DNA of 64,000 bases from contig NZ_LXEU01000039.1 of NCBI RefSeq assembly GCF_001654985.1, positions 81,073 to 145,072 of the forward strand, read 5' to 3'. Below are positions 1 through 8,612 of the stretch, piece by piece (position 1 is the stretch's first letter; each line of letters begins with the position of its first letter). Source of the DNA: Kluyvera georgiana ATCC 51603. GTDB taxonomy: Bacteria > Pseudomonadota > Gammaproteobacteria > Enterobacterales > Enterobacteriaceae. The position numbers and the translations under genes are program-made. Under the pieces are notes generated by a model. It made no database searches and was not told where the DNA came from. It was given only the letters and a program-made list of their open reading frames with translations.

Positions 1-303
1 CGCGGTGTGGAAGGTATCGATATTACGTACCGCCGCCTGCATGGCCTGCTTTAGCTCGTCGCTCAGACGGCCTGCGGCCTGCTGAATTTCTTCTTCAGTG
101 ACGCGCAGCGCGTTTACTTCAGTTTTATCAAACTTCGCGCTGTATTCGCGCAGCGCGGTATCGCCGTTGTTTTTGACGTTTTCCAGAATGTCGGCCACCG
201 TGCGGGTGATGCTGTCGGAAGCGGAAATCGCCGGGCGCATTAACAGCGCCTGCTGTTGTTCGGGGCTACAGCTGTTCCAGTCAATCAGGGTATTGAAGCT
301 CAT
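1..303 (-). CDS. hisD: Histidinol dehydrogenase, N-terminal part (cut by window edge)
   Basis: On the minus strand, translation from the ATG at 303 reads MSFNTLIDWNSCSPEQQQ and continues open to the window edge (about 101 codons). This matches the start of enterobacterial HisD, the NAD-dependent enzyme that oxidises L-histidinol to L-histidine in the last two steps of histidine synthesis. It follows hisG by 5 bases in the same direction, the usual hisGD order, so it belongs to the his operon under the attenuator at 1243-1277. The zinc site and the C-terminus lie outside the window. Confidence 0.95.
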   Translation of the reverse strand, partial: MSFNTLIDWNSCSPEQQQALLMRPAISASDSITRTVADILENVKNNGDTALREYSAKFDKTEVNALRVTEEEIQQAAGRLSDELKQAMQAAVRNIDTFHTA

Positions 304-308
304 GGCGC

Positions 309-1208
309 TTACTCCATCATCTTCTCAATCGGCAGTACCAGAATCGAACTGGCACCCAGGGACTTCAGTTTTTCCATGGTTTCCCAGAACAGGGTTTCGC
401 TGCTGACCATGTGCATCGCCACACGCTGCTGGTCGCCGGCTAACGGCAGAATGGTTGGGCGCTCGGCACCTGGCAGCAGAGCGATCACTTCTTCCAGACG
501 TTCGGTCGGTGCGTGCATCATGATGTATTTCGATTCACGAGCCTGAATCACGCCCTGGATACGGGTTAACAGACGGTCAATCAACTGCTGCTTGGCGTTG
601 CTCATCTCGCCGTCGCGTTGAATCAGGCAGGCTTTAGAGCGGAACATCACTTCCACTTCACGCAGGCCGTTGGCTTCCAGGGTCGCGCCGGTAGAGACCA
701 GGTCGCAAATGGCGTCGGCAAGGCCAGCGCGCGGGGCGACTTCAACGGAACCGTTCAGCAGGCAGGATTTAAAGCTGATGCCTTTCTGGTCGAGGTAGCG
801 CTTCAGCAGGTGCGGGTAAGAGGTGGCGATACGTTTGCCGTCGAGCGCCGCCGGGCCGTTCCAGGCCTCATCCGCCGGGGTCGCCAGCGACAGGCGGCAG
901 CCGCCGAAGTCCAGACGACGCAGGGTGAAGTAGCGAGGGTCTTCGCCTTGTGCGCGGCGGCTCAACAGCTCTTCTTCCAGAACGTTTTCACCGATAATGC
1001 CGAGGTCGACCACGCCGTCCATAATCAGGCCCGGAATATCGTCATCGCGAACGCGCAGGATATCGATCGGCATGTTCTCCGCCATCGCGATCAGGCGCTG
1101 GGTGTGGAGATTGATTTTGATACCGCAACGGGCCAGTAATTCGCGTGAATCATCGCTCAGGCGGCCTGATTTCTGAATAGCTATGCGTAAACGGCTGTTA
1201 TCTAACAT
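309..1208 (-). CDS. hisG: ATP phosphoribosyltransferase HisG
   Basis: Encodes 299 residues, the same length as E. coli HisG. HisG condenses ATP with PRPP, the first and feedback-inhibited step of histidine synthesis. The start [17 protein letters not shown] at 1208 is chosen because it matches the family start; a longer in-frame extension to 1328 would run back through the attenuator hairpin and is rejected. The PRPP-binding segment is [18 protein letters not shown] in the middle of the protein, and the C-terminal regulatory ACT-like domain ends in [13 protein letters not shown]. It is the first structural gene of the operon, directly below the leader and attenuator. Confidence 0.97.
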   Translation of the reverse strand: MLDNSRLRIAIQKSGRLSDDSRELLARCGIKINLHTQRLIAMAENMPIDILRVRDDDIPGLIMDGVVDLGIIGENVLEEELLSRRAQGEDPRYFTLRRLDFGGCRLSLATPADEAWNGPAALDGKRIATSYPHLLKRYLDQKGISFKSCLLNGSVEVAPRAGLADAICDLVSTGATLEANGLREVEVMFRSKACLIQRDGEMSNAKQQLIDRLLTRIQGVIQARESKYIMMHAPTERLEEVIALLPGAERPTILPLAGDQQRVAMHMVSSETLFWETMEKLKSLGASSILVLPIEKMME

Positions 1209-1242
1209 TCTGTATTCCTCATTACCCTGCTGAATTTGGTTC

Positions 1243-1277
1243 AAAAAAAAGCCCCCGGAAGATGATCTTCCGGGGGC
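1243..1277 (-). terminator. his operon attenuator terminator
   Basis: On the minus strand an almost perfect GC-rich stem (arms AGCCCCCGGAAGAT and its complement) is followed by eight U residues. It sits between the leader peptide hisL and hisG. In the known his attenuation mechanism, stalling at leader histidine codons prevents this hairpin from forming. Confidence 0.95.
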
Positions 1278-1339
1278 TCTCTTGCGTTCATGCACCACTG
1301 GAAGATCTGAATGTCTCCCAGCACACATCGCCTGAAAGA

Positions 1340-1390
1340 CTAGTCAGGATGATGGTGATGATGGTGGTGTTTAAATTGAACGCGGCTCAT
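1340..1390 (-). CDS. hisL: his operon leader peptide
   Basis: A 16-codon reading frame on the minus strand gives [16 protein letters not shown], with seven consecutive histidine codons. This is the classic his leader peptide (the E. coli version differs only at residue 2). Its translation reports the charged tRNA-His level and controls the downstream attenuator. Confidence 0.97.
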   Translation of the reverse strand: MSRVQFKHHHHHHHPD

Positions 1391-1428
1391 AAATTTCTCG
1401 TTGAATGACTATTCACTTGATGTCTTCT

Positions 1429-1458
1429 AACCTAAACCACTTTTGTCGTTGAGCGCAA
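1429..1458 (-). promoter_or_regulatory. Probable his operon promoter
   Basis: On the minus strand the -35 TTGCGC (1453-1458) and -10 TAGGTT (1429-1434) are separated by 18 bases and lie about 40 bases upstream of hisL. The TAGGTT -10 element matches the his promoter of Salmonella and E. coli as remembered. Confidence 0.7.
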
Positions 1459-1568
1459 GCGCTTTTTTCATTCATTAAATCAATTCATGTTGCCACTATA
1501 AATTGTCAGTTTTCTCGCGGTGGCGTAGCCTTATGAGAGGAGTGCAGGTTGAACCAGGAGATAGCGCA

Positions 1569-2390
1569 ATGAAGAAGGTGGCAATTGTCGGTTTGGGGTG
1601 GCTGGGTATGCCGCTGGCGCTGTCGTTGATGGCGCGTGGCTGGCAGGTAACGGGCAGTAAAACGACTGATGATGGCGTGGAAGCCGCGCGAATGTGCGGT
1701 ATTGATAGCTATCCGCTGCGGCTCGACCCGCAACTGGTGTGTGAGGCTGATGACCTGGACGCCTTAATGAATGTTGACGCGCTGGTCATCACGCTCCCCG
1801 CGCGCCGCAGCGGTCCGGGAGACGATTTCTACCATCAGGCGGTGCAGGAGATTGTTGACTCCGCGCTGGCGCACCATATTCCGCGCATTATCTTTACCAG
1901 CTCAACGTCGGTCTACGGTAAAGAAGAAGGGCTGGTGAAAGAGAGCACGCCGCGTGAACCGGTCACCGCAAGTGGCAGAGTATTGAAAGAGCTGGAAGAC
2001 TGGCTTCATCAATTACCGGGGACGTCTGTCGATATTCTGCGTCTGGCCGGATTGGTGGGGCCGGATCGGCATCCCGGACGTTTCTTCGCCGGTAAATCTG
2101 CGCCGGATGGCCAGCAGGGCGTGAACCTCGTCCACCTGGAAGATGTTATCTCCGCTATTACGCTTTTATTACAGGCGCCGAAGGGGGGGCACATTTATAA
2201 CATTTGTGCGCCGTTGCATCCTGCCCGCGGTATTTTCTATCCGCAAATGGCGCGTGAACTGGGGCTGGCGGTTCCGGTCTTTAGCGATAGCGGTAACGGC
2301 AAAGGCAAAATCGTCGACGGTAATCTCATTTGCCGCGAGCTCGGCTTTGAGTATCAGTATCCTGACCCGTTACGTATGCCGATGGAATAA
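1569..2390 (+). CDS. yeeZ: SDR-type NAD(P)-binding protein YeeZ
   Basis: Encodes 273 residues from the ATG at 1569, preceded by an AGGAGA ribosome site. The N-terminal Rossmann motif VAIVGLGWLGMPLA (GxGxxG) and the later TSSTSVYG segment, with its YxxxK-like region, mark an extended short-chain dehydrogenase/epimerase-like fold. It corresponds to E. coli YeeZ, a conserved protein next to the his operon whose substrate is unknown. It is transcribed divergently from hisL. An in-frame start at 1503 is possible but lacks a good ribosome site and family support. Confidence 0.92.
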   Translation: MKKVAIVGLGWLGMPLALSLMARGWQVTGSKTTDDGVEAARMCGIDSYPLRLDPQLVCEADDLDALMNVDALVITLPARRSGPGDDFYHQAVQEIVDSALAHHIPRIIFTSSTSVYGKEEGLVKESTPREPVTASGRVLKELEDWLHQLPGTSVDILRLAGLVGPDRHPGRFFAGKSAPDGQQGVNLVHLEDVISAITLLLQAPKGGHIYNICAPLHPARGIFYPQMARELGLAVPVFSDSGNGKGKIVDGNLICRELGFEYQYPDPLRMPME

Positions 2391-2477
2391 TCGCCTCTGT
2401 TTTAGCAAATAGTGCTATAGATGAGATTTATGATTCAGCAGTTGCTGAATTATCAGACATTTAGACGAGCTAATCTG

Positions 2478-2506
2478 TTGAACATGCTCTCAGCGGCTTG
2501 TATTTT
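2478..2506 (+). promoter_or_regulatory. Putative sigma-70 promoter downstream of yeeZ
   Basis: TTGAAC (2478-2483) and TATTTT (2501-2506) are separated by 17 bases in a region without genes. A start near 2513 would give an RNA of about 75 nt ending at the strong hairpin at 2553-2585. Motif match only. Confidence 0.4.
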
Positions 2507-2512
2507 TGCTAC

Positions 2513-2585
2513 CGTTTGGGGCAAAATATGTCGAATGTAAAAAATTGAGATTAACCGACGTGCTTGCCGCGTCGGTTATTTTTTT
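2513..2585 (+). ncRNA. Candidate small RNA ending in an intrinsic terminator
   Basis: The 346-base gap between yeeZ and plaP holds a hairpin with 8-bp arms AACCGACG (2553-2560) and CGTCGGTT (2570-2577), followed by a T tract. The promoter-like pair upstream would produce a transcript of about 75 nt with an A-rich single-stranded middle and a U-rich end, which is the build of an Hfq-dependent sRNA. Alternatively the hairpin is simply the yeeZ terminator, 160 bases after its stop. No other feature is seen in this gap. Confidence 0.35.
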
Positions 2586-2736
2586 ACATCAAAACAACCA
2601 TCAAATTAAAGAGGCCGGGCTTCGTACCGGATAGATACTTACTTAAAAAACGACAGTCGTTGTCGCTGAGGAAACAGAAAAAAAATGGGGCAATTTTTCA
2701 ATTTTGCGCCGGCCATCGCCGTAATGGAGACTGACC

Positions 2737-4095
2737 GTGTCGCATAACGTTACTCCAAACACCTCTCGCGTGGAATTACGTAAAACGCTTACGCTTATTC
2801 CGGTTGTTATGATGGGCCTGGCCTATATGCAGCCGATGACGCTGTTTGATACGTTCGGTATCGTATCTGGCATGACCGATGGTCACGTGCCAACAGCTTA
2901 TGCCTTCGCTCTGGTGGCGATTCTGTTCACCGCGCTGAGCTATGGTAAGCTGGTGCGCCGCTATCCTTCGGCGGGCTCTGCCTACACTTATGCCCAGAAA
3001 TCCATCAGCCCGACCGTTGGCTTTATGGTGGGTTGGTCTTCGCTGCTCGACTATCTGTTCGCGCCGATGATCAACATTCTGCTGGCAAAAATCTATTTCG
3101 AAGCGCTGGTGCCGTCGATACCGTCATGGGTATTCGTGATTGCGCTGGTTGCCTTCATGACCGCCTTTAACCTGCGCAGCATCAAATCGGTCGCCAACTT
3201 CAACACCGTGATCGTGGTGTTCCAGGTGGTTCTGATTGCCGTGATCCTGGGTATGGTGATTTACGGCGTGGCGCACGGCGAAGGTGCCGGTACGCTGGCA
3301 AGCAACCGTCCGTTCTGGTCGGGTGATGCGCACGTGATCCCTATGATTACCGGGGCCACGATTCTGTGCTTCTCCTTTACCGGCTTTGACGGTATCAGCA
3401 ACCTGTCTGAAGAAACCAAAGACGCTGAGCGTGTGATTCCGCGTGCTATCTTCCTGACGGCGCTGATTGGTGGCCTGATCTTTATCTTCTCCACGTATTT
3501 CCTGCAGCTTTACTTCCCGGATATCTCTCGCTTCAAAGATCCGGACGCCTCACAGCCTGAAATCATGCTGTACGTGGCGGGTAAAGCCTTCCAGGTTGGC
3601 GCGCTGATCTTCTCCACCATTACCGTGCTGGCTTCCGGTATGGCGGCGCATGCGGGTGTGGCGCGTCTGATGTACGTGATGGGTCGTGATGGCGTGTTCC
3701 CGAAAAGCTTCTTCGGCTACGTGCATCCAACCTGGCGTACCCCGGCGATGAACATCATCCTGGTTGGCGCGATTGCGCTGCTGGCGATTAACTTCGACCT
3801 GGTGATGGCAACGGCGTTGATTAACTTCGGTGCGCTGGTGGCGTTCACCTTTGTGAACCTGTCCGTTATCTCTCAGTTCTGGATCCGTGAGAAACGTAAT
3901 AAGACGCTGAAAGATCACTTCCAGTACCTGTTCCTGCCGATCTGCGGCGCGCTGACCGTTGGCGCACTGTGGGTGAACCTGGAAGAGAGCTCTATGGTTC
4001 TGGGCCTGATCTGGGCCGGTATCGGTCTGGTCTACCTGGCCTGTGTGACCAAGAGCTTCCGCAACCCGGTTCCGCAGTACGAAGATGTTGCATAA
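2737..4095 (+). CDS. plaP: Low-affinity putrescine importer PlaP
   Basis: Encodes 452 residues from a GTG start at 2737 ([19 protein letters not shown]), nearly identical to E. coli PlaP (formerly YeeF). It is an APC-family, proton-motive-force-driven inner-membrane importer of putrescine with about 12 hydrophobic segments. The conserved APC stretches [11 protein letters not shown] in helix 3 and [13 protein letters not shown] in the loop after helix 6 are present. In E. coli PlaP supplies putrescine for pili-driven surface motility. It stands alone and is closed by the terminator at 4121. Confidence 0.96.
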   Translation: MSHNVTPNTSRVELRKTLTLIPVVMMGLAYMQPMTLFDTFGIVSGMTDGHVPTAYAFALVAILFTALSYGKLVRRYPSAGSAYTYAQKSISPTVGFMVGWSSLLDYLFAPMINILLAKIYFEALVPSIPSWVFVIALVAFMTAFNLRSIKSVANFNTVIVVFQVVLIAVILGMVIYGVAHGEGAGTLASNRPFWSGDAHVIPMITGATILCFSFTGFDGISNLSEETKDAERVIPRAIFLTALIGGLIFIFSTYFLQLYFPDISRFKDPDASQPEIMLYVAGKAFQVGALIFSTITVLASGMAAHAGVARLMYVMGRDGVFPKSFFGYVHPTWRTPAMNIILVGAIALLAINFDLVMATALINFGALVAFTFVNLSVISQFWIREKRNKTLKDHFQYLFLPICGALTVGALWVNLEESSMVLGLIWAGIGLVYLACVTKSFRNPVPQYEDVA

Positions 4096-4120
4096 CTGAA
4101 TTTAAAAACGATGGTTGCAA

Positions 4121-4150
4121 AACCGGAGGTCTGGGCCTCCGGTTTTTTTT
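4121..4150 (+). terminator. plaP intrinsic terminator
   Basis: The hairpin arms AACCGGAGG and CCTCCGGTT are followed by nine T residues, 25 bases after the plaP stop. Confidence 0.92.
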
Positions 4151-4286
4151 TGCCTTAAGTTTATGGGGTGATTAAAAAATCAATATTAATAACCGTTGGG
4201 AATAATATAGAGCTTTTGGTTATTGGAGCCCTCCGGCGGGGTCAGGAATAATTTTAAGACTGATAATATTGAGTTAATTGATTCTT

Positions 4287-5342
4287 ATGTGGCACATGAT
4301 AATAAGTGGGATAATTTGCGGAGCCCTACTGGGATTCGTTATGCAGCGCGGTCGCTTCTGCCTGACGGGTGGCTTTCGCGATATGTATATCAGCAAAAAT
4401 AACCGCATGTTTTACGCGCTGTTGATTGCTATCTGTATTCAGAGCATCGGCGTTTTTGCGCTGATTCAGCTAGGCGTGGTGCAGTATGACGCGGGCGCGT
4501 TCCCGTGGCTGGGCACCGTGGTTGGCGGTTTCGTTTTCGGCATTGGTATCGTTTATGCGGGCGGTTGTGCTACCGGCACCTGGTATCGCGCCGGGGAAGG
4601 GCTGATTGGCAGCTGGATTGCGCTGGTTACCTATATGGTAATGAGCGCGGTGATGCGCTCGCCGCACGCCGCGGGGCTGAACACGTTTCTCGGTCAGCAC
4701 ACGACCGCCCACAACGGCATTGCCGAAACGTTGAATATCTCCGTCTGGCCGATTATCGTTCTGCTGGTGGCGGTGACGCTGTGGTTTGTACGCAAAGAGC
4801 TGCGCAAACCGAAGCTCAAGGTGGCTTCTCTGCCGCCGCGCCGCACCGGCCTGGCACATCTGCTGTTTGAAAAGCGTTGGCATCCGTTTGTCACCGCCAT
4901 TCTGATCGGCCTTATCGCACTGCTGGCCTGGCCGCTGAGCGAGGCCACCGGGCGCATGTTTGGCCTCGGTATCACCTCGCCGACCGCCAATATTCTGCAG
5001 TTCCTGGTAGGTGGCGACAGCAAGTACCTCAACTGGGGCGTCTTCCTGGTGCTGGGGATCTTTATCGGTTCGTTTATCGCCGCGAAAGCCAGCCGCGAAT
5101 TCCGCGTCCGCGCCGCCGATGCCAGCACTACGCTGCGCAGCGCGGGTGGTGGCGTATTGATGGGCTTTGGTGCCAGCATTGCCGGAGGCTGCTCGATAGG
5201 CAACGGTCTGGTCATGACGGCGATGATGACCTGGCAGGGCTGGATTGGCCTGGCGTTTATGATTCTCGGCGTGTGGTGCGCGTCGTGGATGTTGTATGTT
5301 CGCCCGCAGCGGAAAGCAAAACTGAAAACCGCAACGGCTTAA
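4287..5342 (+). CDS. tsuA: Thiosulfate transporter TsuA (YeeE)
   Basis: Encodes 351 residues from the ATG at 4287 (MWHMIISGIICG), chosen because it aligns with the E. coli start MFSMILSG; a TTG at 4278 is a weaker option. TsuA is a YeeE/YedE-family inner-membrane channel that takes up thiosulfate. The three conserved cysteine motifs that handle thiosulfate are present: RGRFCLTGG near residue 25, GGCATGTWYRAGEG near 95, and GGCSIGNG near 295. It is followed 12 bases later by tsuB, so the two form an operon. Confidence 0.94.
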   Translation: MWHMIISGIICGALLGFVMQRGRFCLTGGFRDMYISKNNRMFYALLIAICIQSIGVFALIQLGVVQYDAGAFPWLGTVVGGFVFGIGIVYAGGCATGTWYRAGEGLIGSWIALVTYMVMSAVMRSPHAAGLNTFLGQHTTAHNGIAETLNISVWPIIVLLVAVTLWFVRKELRKPKLKVASLPPRRTGLAHLLFEKRWHPFVTAILIGLIALLAWPLSEATGRMFGLGITSPTANILQFLVGGDSKYLNWGVFLVLGIFIGSFIAAKASREFRVRAADASTTLRSAGGGVLMGFGASIAGGCSIGNGLVMTAMMTWQGWIGLAFMILGVWCASWMLYVRPQRKAKLKTATA

Positions 5343-5354
5343 GGAGTAGAAAAA

Positions 5355-5579
5355 ATGGTTGTGAAGAAACTGGACGTAGTCACGCAGGTTTGCCCGTTCC
5401 CGTTAATTGAAGCGAAGGCGGCGATGGCGGAACTGGCCAGCGGCGACCAGCTGGTGATTGAGTTCGACTGTACTCAGGCGACGGAAGCCATCCCACAGTG
5501 GGCGGCGGAAGAGGGCTTTACGGTCACTGATTACCAGCAGTCCGGCGATGCAGCATGGACGATTACCGTACAGAAGTAA
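5355..5579 (+). CDS. tsuB: TusA/SirA-family protein TsuB (YeeD)
   Basis: Encodes 74 residues. The N-terminal CPFP motif (VTQVCPFPLIEAK) carries the conserved cysteine of the TusA/SirA fold. TsuB (YeeD) works with TsuA and decomposes or carries thiosulfate on the cytoplasmic side. It follows tsuA by 12 bases with a strong AAGGAG ribosome site. Length and sequence fit E. coli YeeD. Confidence 0.93.
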   Translation: MVVKKLDVVTQVCPFPLIEAKAAMAELASGDQLVIEFDCTQATEAIPQWAAEEGFTVTDYQQSGDAAWTITVQK

Positions 5580-5599
5580 TGCTATTTGCATAACCCGAT

Positions 5600-5635
5600 G
5601 CCGGTAGGCCGGATAAGGCAATTCCGCCATCCGGC
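5600..5635. repeat. REP-like palindrome
   Basis: An imperfect inverted repeat (GCCGGTAGGCCGGATAAGGC, then CCGCCATCCGGC) between the convergent tsuB and sbcB genes has the REP/BIME consensus of enterobacteria. Such elements typically stabilise mRNA 3' ends. Confidence 0.7.
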
Positions 5636-5687
5636 AATCGGGGCCGTATTTTCCTGATAGCGCTTTGGCTATCAGGCCGGCTTTCGC

Positions 5688-7112
5688 TTACACAATCTCC
5701 TGCGCGTACTGATACAGCGCCTTCAGCAGCGACAGCTTGTCATTATTCCCTTCATGCTGCCCGTACAGCATCTCCAGCTCCTGCGCGTAGGCCTGTAAAA
5801 ATTCCGGGGTGAAGATCTGCCGACGGTGTTCCAGCCAGCGCTGTTGTTCATTTTCATCCAGCGTGCCGGGGAAGTTACGCGCGCGGAAGTTAAACAGCAG
5901 TTTCTCAATACGCGGGTCGGCGAAGGTAATGTCCAGTGCCGGCAGATTGCGCGGTTCAGTCTCCAGCACAATCTTCATTGCCGCCCGGTCAGCATCGCTA
6001 AAGAAACCGTTATAGAGCTGGGCATCGACGTTGTCCGAGGGTACAAACGGCTCGGCTTCTGCAAAAATCGCCACCACCTTCTCGCGCACCTGCGGGTTAT
6101 CGCGCAACTGCTTCAGGTTATCCAGGCAGTGCTGTCGATTAATGCCTAAGCGGTCTGCGTCTTCCGGGCGCAGGGTATTGGCCTGCGCCAGTACCGGGCA
6201 CTTATTCAGATGCACCAGCTTAATCGGTACCGGCGAGGTGTCGCCGAGCTCGGCCTTCGGCGTATACAGACGCTCGCGCAGCGTATCGGCGTCCAGCTCG
6301 AGCAGCGGGGAGATGTCGCCCGCCAGATCGACCATGATCACCGCGTTACGGTTATCCGGATGCCAGGCCAGCGGCGCAATCCAGCTGGTGTTTCCGCGCC
6401 AGGCGCCAAACATCCCCGAGACATGCACCAGCGGCTTCATCTGCGGGACGTCAATCAGCGTCATCAGTTTGTTTTTGCCACGATAGGCGTACAGATAATC
6501 AAACAGCTTCGGTTGCTGGGCCTTTACCAGCTTCGCCATGGCGATGGTGGCGTAAACGTCGGCCATCGCATCATGGGCGTTACTGTGTTCAATACCGTTG
6601 GCTTTGGTTAAATGCTCCAGACGAAAGCTCGGCAGACCGTCATCGTTTTCCGGCCAGTTAATGCCGTCCGGGCGCAGGGCATAGCAGGCGCGCATGACGT
6701 CAAGCAGGTCCCAGCGCGAATTCCGGTTTTGCCAGCTCCAGGCGTAAGGATCATAAAAGTTACGGTAGAAAATATTGCGCGTCACTTCATCATCAAAGCG
6801 GACGTTGTTGTAGCCCACCACGCAGGTTTCCGGCACCGTGAAAATATCGTGGATGCGTTTGGCAAATGCCGATTCATTCTCGCCTTTGGCGCGCGCTTCC
6901 TGCGGGGTAATGCCGGTAATTAACACCGCTTCCGGCTGCGGCAGATAGTCGTCCGCCGGCTTACAGTAAAAAACCTCCGGCTCACCGATGATGTTGAAGT
7001 CCTTATCGGTACGAATAGCGGCGAACTGCGCGGGTCTGTCGAGGGAAGGGCTGGTTCCGAACGTTTCATAGTCGTGAAACAGGAATCCCGGCGCGCTGGA
7101 GGTCTCTTGCAT
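5688..7112 (-). CDS. sbcB: Exodeoxyribonuclease I
   Basis: Encodes 474 residues from MQETSSAPGFLFHDYETFG at 7112; an in-frame ATG at 7139 would add nine residues. Exonuclease I degrades single-stranded DNA 3' to 5' and acts in recombination and mismatch repair. The DnaQ-type catalytic motifs are visible: ExoI DYETFG near residue 14, ExoII GYNNVRFDDEV near 110, and ExoIII HNAHDAMADVYAT-type (SNAHDAMADV) near 180. The SH3-like and helical C-terminal region follows. The start at 7112 puts the FLFHD motif nine residues from the N-terminus, as in E. coli. It is divergent from dacD. Confidence 0.95.
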   Translation of the reverse strand: MQETSSAPGFLFHDYETFGTSPSLDRPAQFAAIRTDKDFNIIGEPEVFYCKPADDYLPQPEAVLITGITPQEARAKGENESAFAKRIHDIFTVPETCVVGYNNVRFDDEVTRNIFYRNFYDPYAWSWQNRNSRWDLLDVMRACYALRPDGINWPENDDGLPSFRLEHLTKANGIEHSNAHDAMADVYATIAMAKLVKAQQPKLFDYLYAYRGKNKLMTLIDVPQMKPLVHVSGMFGAWRGNTSWIAPLAWHPDNRNAVIMVDLAGDISPLLELDADTLRERLYTPKAELGDTSPVPIKLVHLNKCPVLAQANTLRPEDADRLGINRQHCLDNLKQLRDNPQVREKVVAIFAEAEPFVPSDNVDAQLYNGFFSDADRAAMKIVLETEPRNLPALDITFADPRIEKLLFNFRARNFPGTLDENEQQRWLEHRRQIFTPEFLQAYAQELEMLYGQHEGNNDKLSLLKALYQYAQEIV

Positions 7113-7326
7113 GGCGTTAACTGTGTCCGTGTATGGCATTGAATACCCATGGTAAACGATTTAGCCTGGCATCAGAAGCGCCAGAACCGTTTCTGGAATC
7201 CGACATGCAGGGGATTTTTTTGTGTGAAAATAGAGATATGTCATATTTTCTTGCAATTTAGCCCTGTCATGAGGCACAAACTTCCGTAAAAAGGACGGCG
7301 AATTTGTAAAAGTTGAGGATGTTCCG

Positions 7327-8493
7327 TTGAAAGCCCGTTTTCTTGTTGCCGTTTCTTTGCTTGCTTCGAGCGTTTCGTGTGCATTTGCCGACAATATCGC
7401 AATGCCTGCTGTCACCCCGCCCGCGATTAAAGCCGGTTCGTGGGTACTTATGGATTATACCACCGGGCAGATTTTAACCGCAGGTAATGAACATCAGCAG
7501 CGCAATCCGGCCAGTCTGACTAAGCTCATGACCGGCTACGTGGTGGATCGGGCTATTGATAGCCATCGTATTACGCCGGATGACATCGTCACCGTCGGGC
7601 GCGATGCCTGGGCGGCGGCTAACCCGGTGTTTAATGGTTCGTCGCTCATGTTCCTCAAAGCGGGTGACCGCGTTTCGGTTCGCGATCTGAGCCGTGGCCT
7701 GATTGTTGATTCCGGCAATGACGCCTGCGTGGCGCTGGCGGACTACGTGGCCGGCGGCCAGCCGCAGTTCGTTAAAATGATGAATGACTACGTGCAGAAG
7801 CTGAATCTGCGCGACACGCACTTTGAAACCGTTCACGGCCTTGATGCGCCGGGCCAGCACAGCTCGGCTTACGATCTGGCGGTACTTTCGCGCGCGATTA
7901 TTCACGGCGAGCCAGCGTTCTACCATATGTACAGCGAGAGGAGCCTGACGTGGAACGGTATTACCCAGCAGAACCGTAACGGCCTGCTGTGGGAAAAAAC
8001 CATGCACATCGACGGCCTGAAAACCGGGCATACTTCCGGCGCAGGGTTTAACCTGATCGCGTCATCGGTGGACGGTCAGCGTCGCCTGATTGCCGTCGTG
8101 ATGGGGGCCGACAGCCCGAAAGGGCGTGAGGAGCAGGCGCGTACGCTGCTGCGCTGGGGCCAGCAAAACTTTGATACCGTGCAGGTTCTGCAAAACGGTA
8201 AAAAAGTCGGTACCGAGCGTATCTGGTATGGCGATAAAGAGAAGATTGCCCTCGGTACCGATCAGGATTTCTGGTTAGCGCTGCCGAAAGCCGAAGTGCC
8301 AAATATTAAAGCCAAATACGTGCTGGATAAAAAAGAGCTGGAAGCGCCGCTGGCCGCCCATCAGCGGGTGGGGGAAATTCAACTGCTCGACCGCGATAAA
8401 GTGGTGGCGCAGTGGCCGCTGGTGACGCTGGAAAGCGTGGGTAAAGGCGGGCTGTTTTCACGCTTAAGCGATTACCTGCATCATAAAGCCTGA
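7327..8493 (+). CDS. dacD: D-alanyl-D-alanine carboxypeptidase DacD (PBP6b)
   Basis: Encodes 388 residues from a TTG start at 7327 (KARFLVAVSLLASS), the E. coli DacD length. The N-terminal signal peptide is cleaved near ALA/FADN. The three penicillin-binding motifs are present: SxxK as PASLTKLM near residue 63, SxN as DSGN near 128, and KTG as LKTGHTSGAG near 231. The enzyme trims the terminal D-Ala from peptidoglycan pentapeptides in the periplasm and is anchored by a C-terminal amphipathic tail (SRLSDYLHHKA). In E. coli sbmC lies just downstream; here it is absent. Confidence 0.95.
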   Translation: MKARFLVAVSLLASSVSCAFADNIAMPAVTPPAIKAGSWVLMDYTTGQILTAGNEHQQRNPASLTKLMTGYVVDRAIDSHRITPDDIVTVGRDAWAAANPVFNGSSLMFLKAGDRVSVRDLSRGLIVDSGNDACVALADYVAGGQPQFVKMMNDYVQKLNLRDTHFETVHGLDAPGQHSSAYDLAVLSRAIIHGEPAFYHMYSERSLTWNGITQQNRNGLLWEKTMHIDGLKTGHTSGAGFNLIASSVDGQRRLIAVVMGADSPKGREEQARTLLRWGQQNFDTVQVLQNGKKVGTERIWYGDKEKIALGTDQDFWLALPKAEVPNIKAKYVLDKKELEAPLAAHQRVGEIQLLDRDKVVAQWPLVTLESVGKGGLFSRLSDYLHHKA

Positions 8494-8517
8494 TGTAAAC
8501 CTGATTATCCTTGATTA

Positions 8518-8543
8518 GCGCCCCTCTTTTCAGGGGCGTTTTT
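8518..8543 (+). terminator. dacD intrinsic terminator
   Basis: Stem CGCCCCT / AGGGGCG followed by five T residues, 25 bases after the dacD stop. Confidence 0.9.
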
Positions 8544-8612
8544 GCGCTCCCGGTGGTCGTTGCCTGGCGGAGCAGGTACAATTTGCCCTTTCGTTTTTTG
8601 TGGAGAGTGGGT

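Noticed and set aside
618..1139. Long antisense frame inside hisG
   Set aside because: Shadow of a GC-rich conserved gene; codon phase fits hisG, not this frame.
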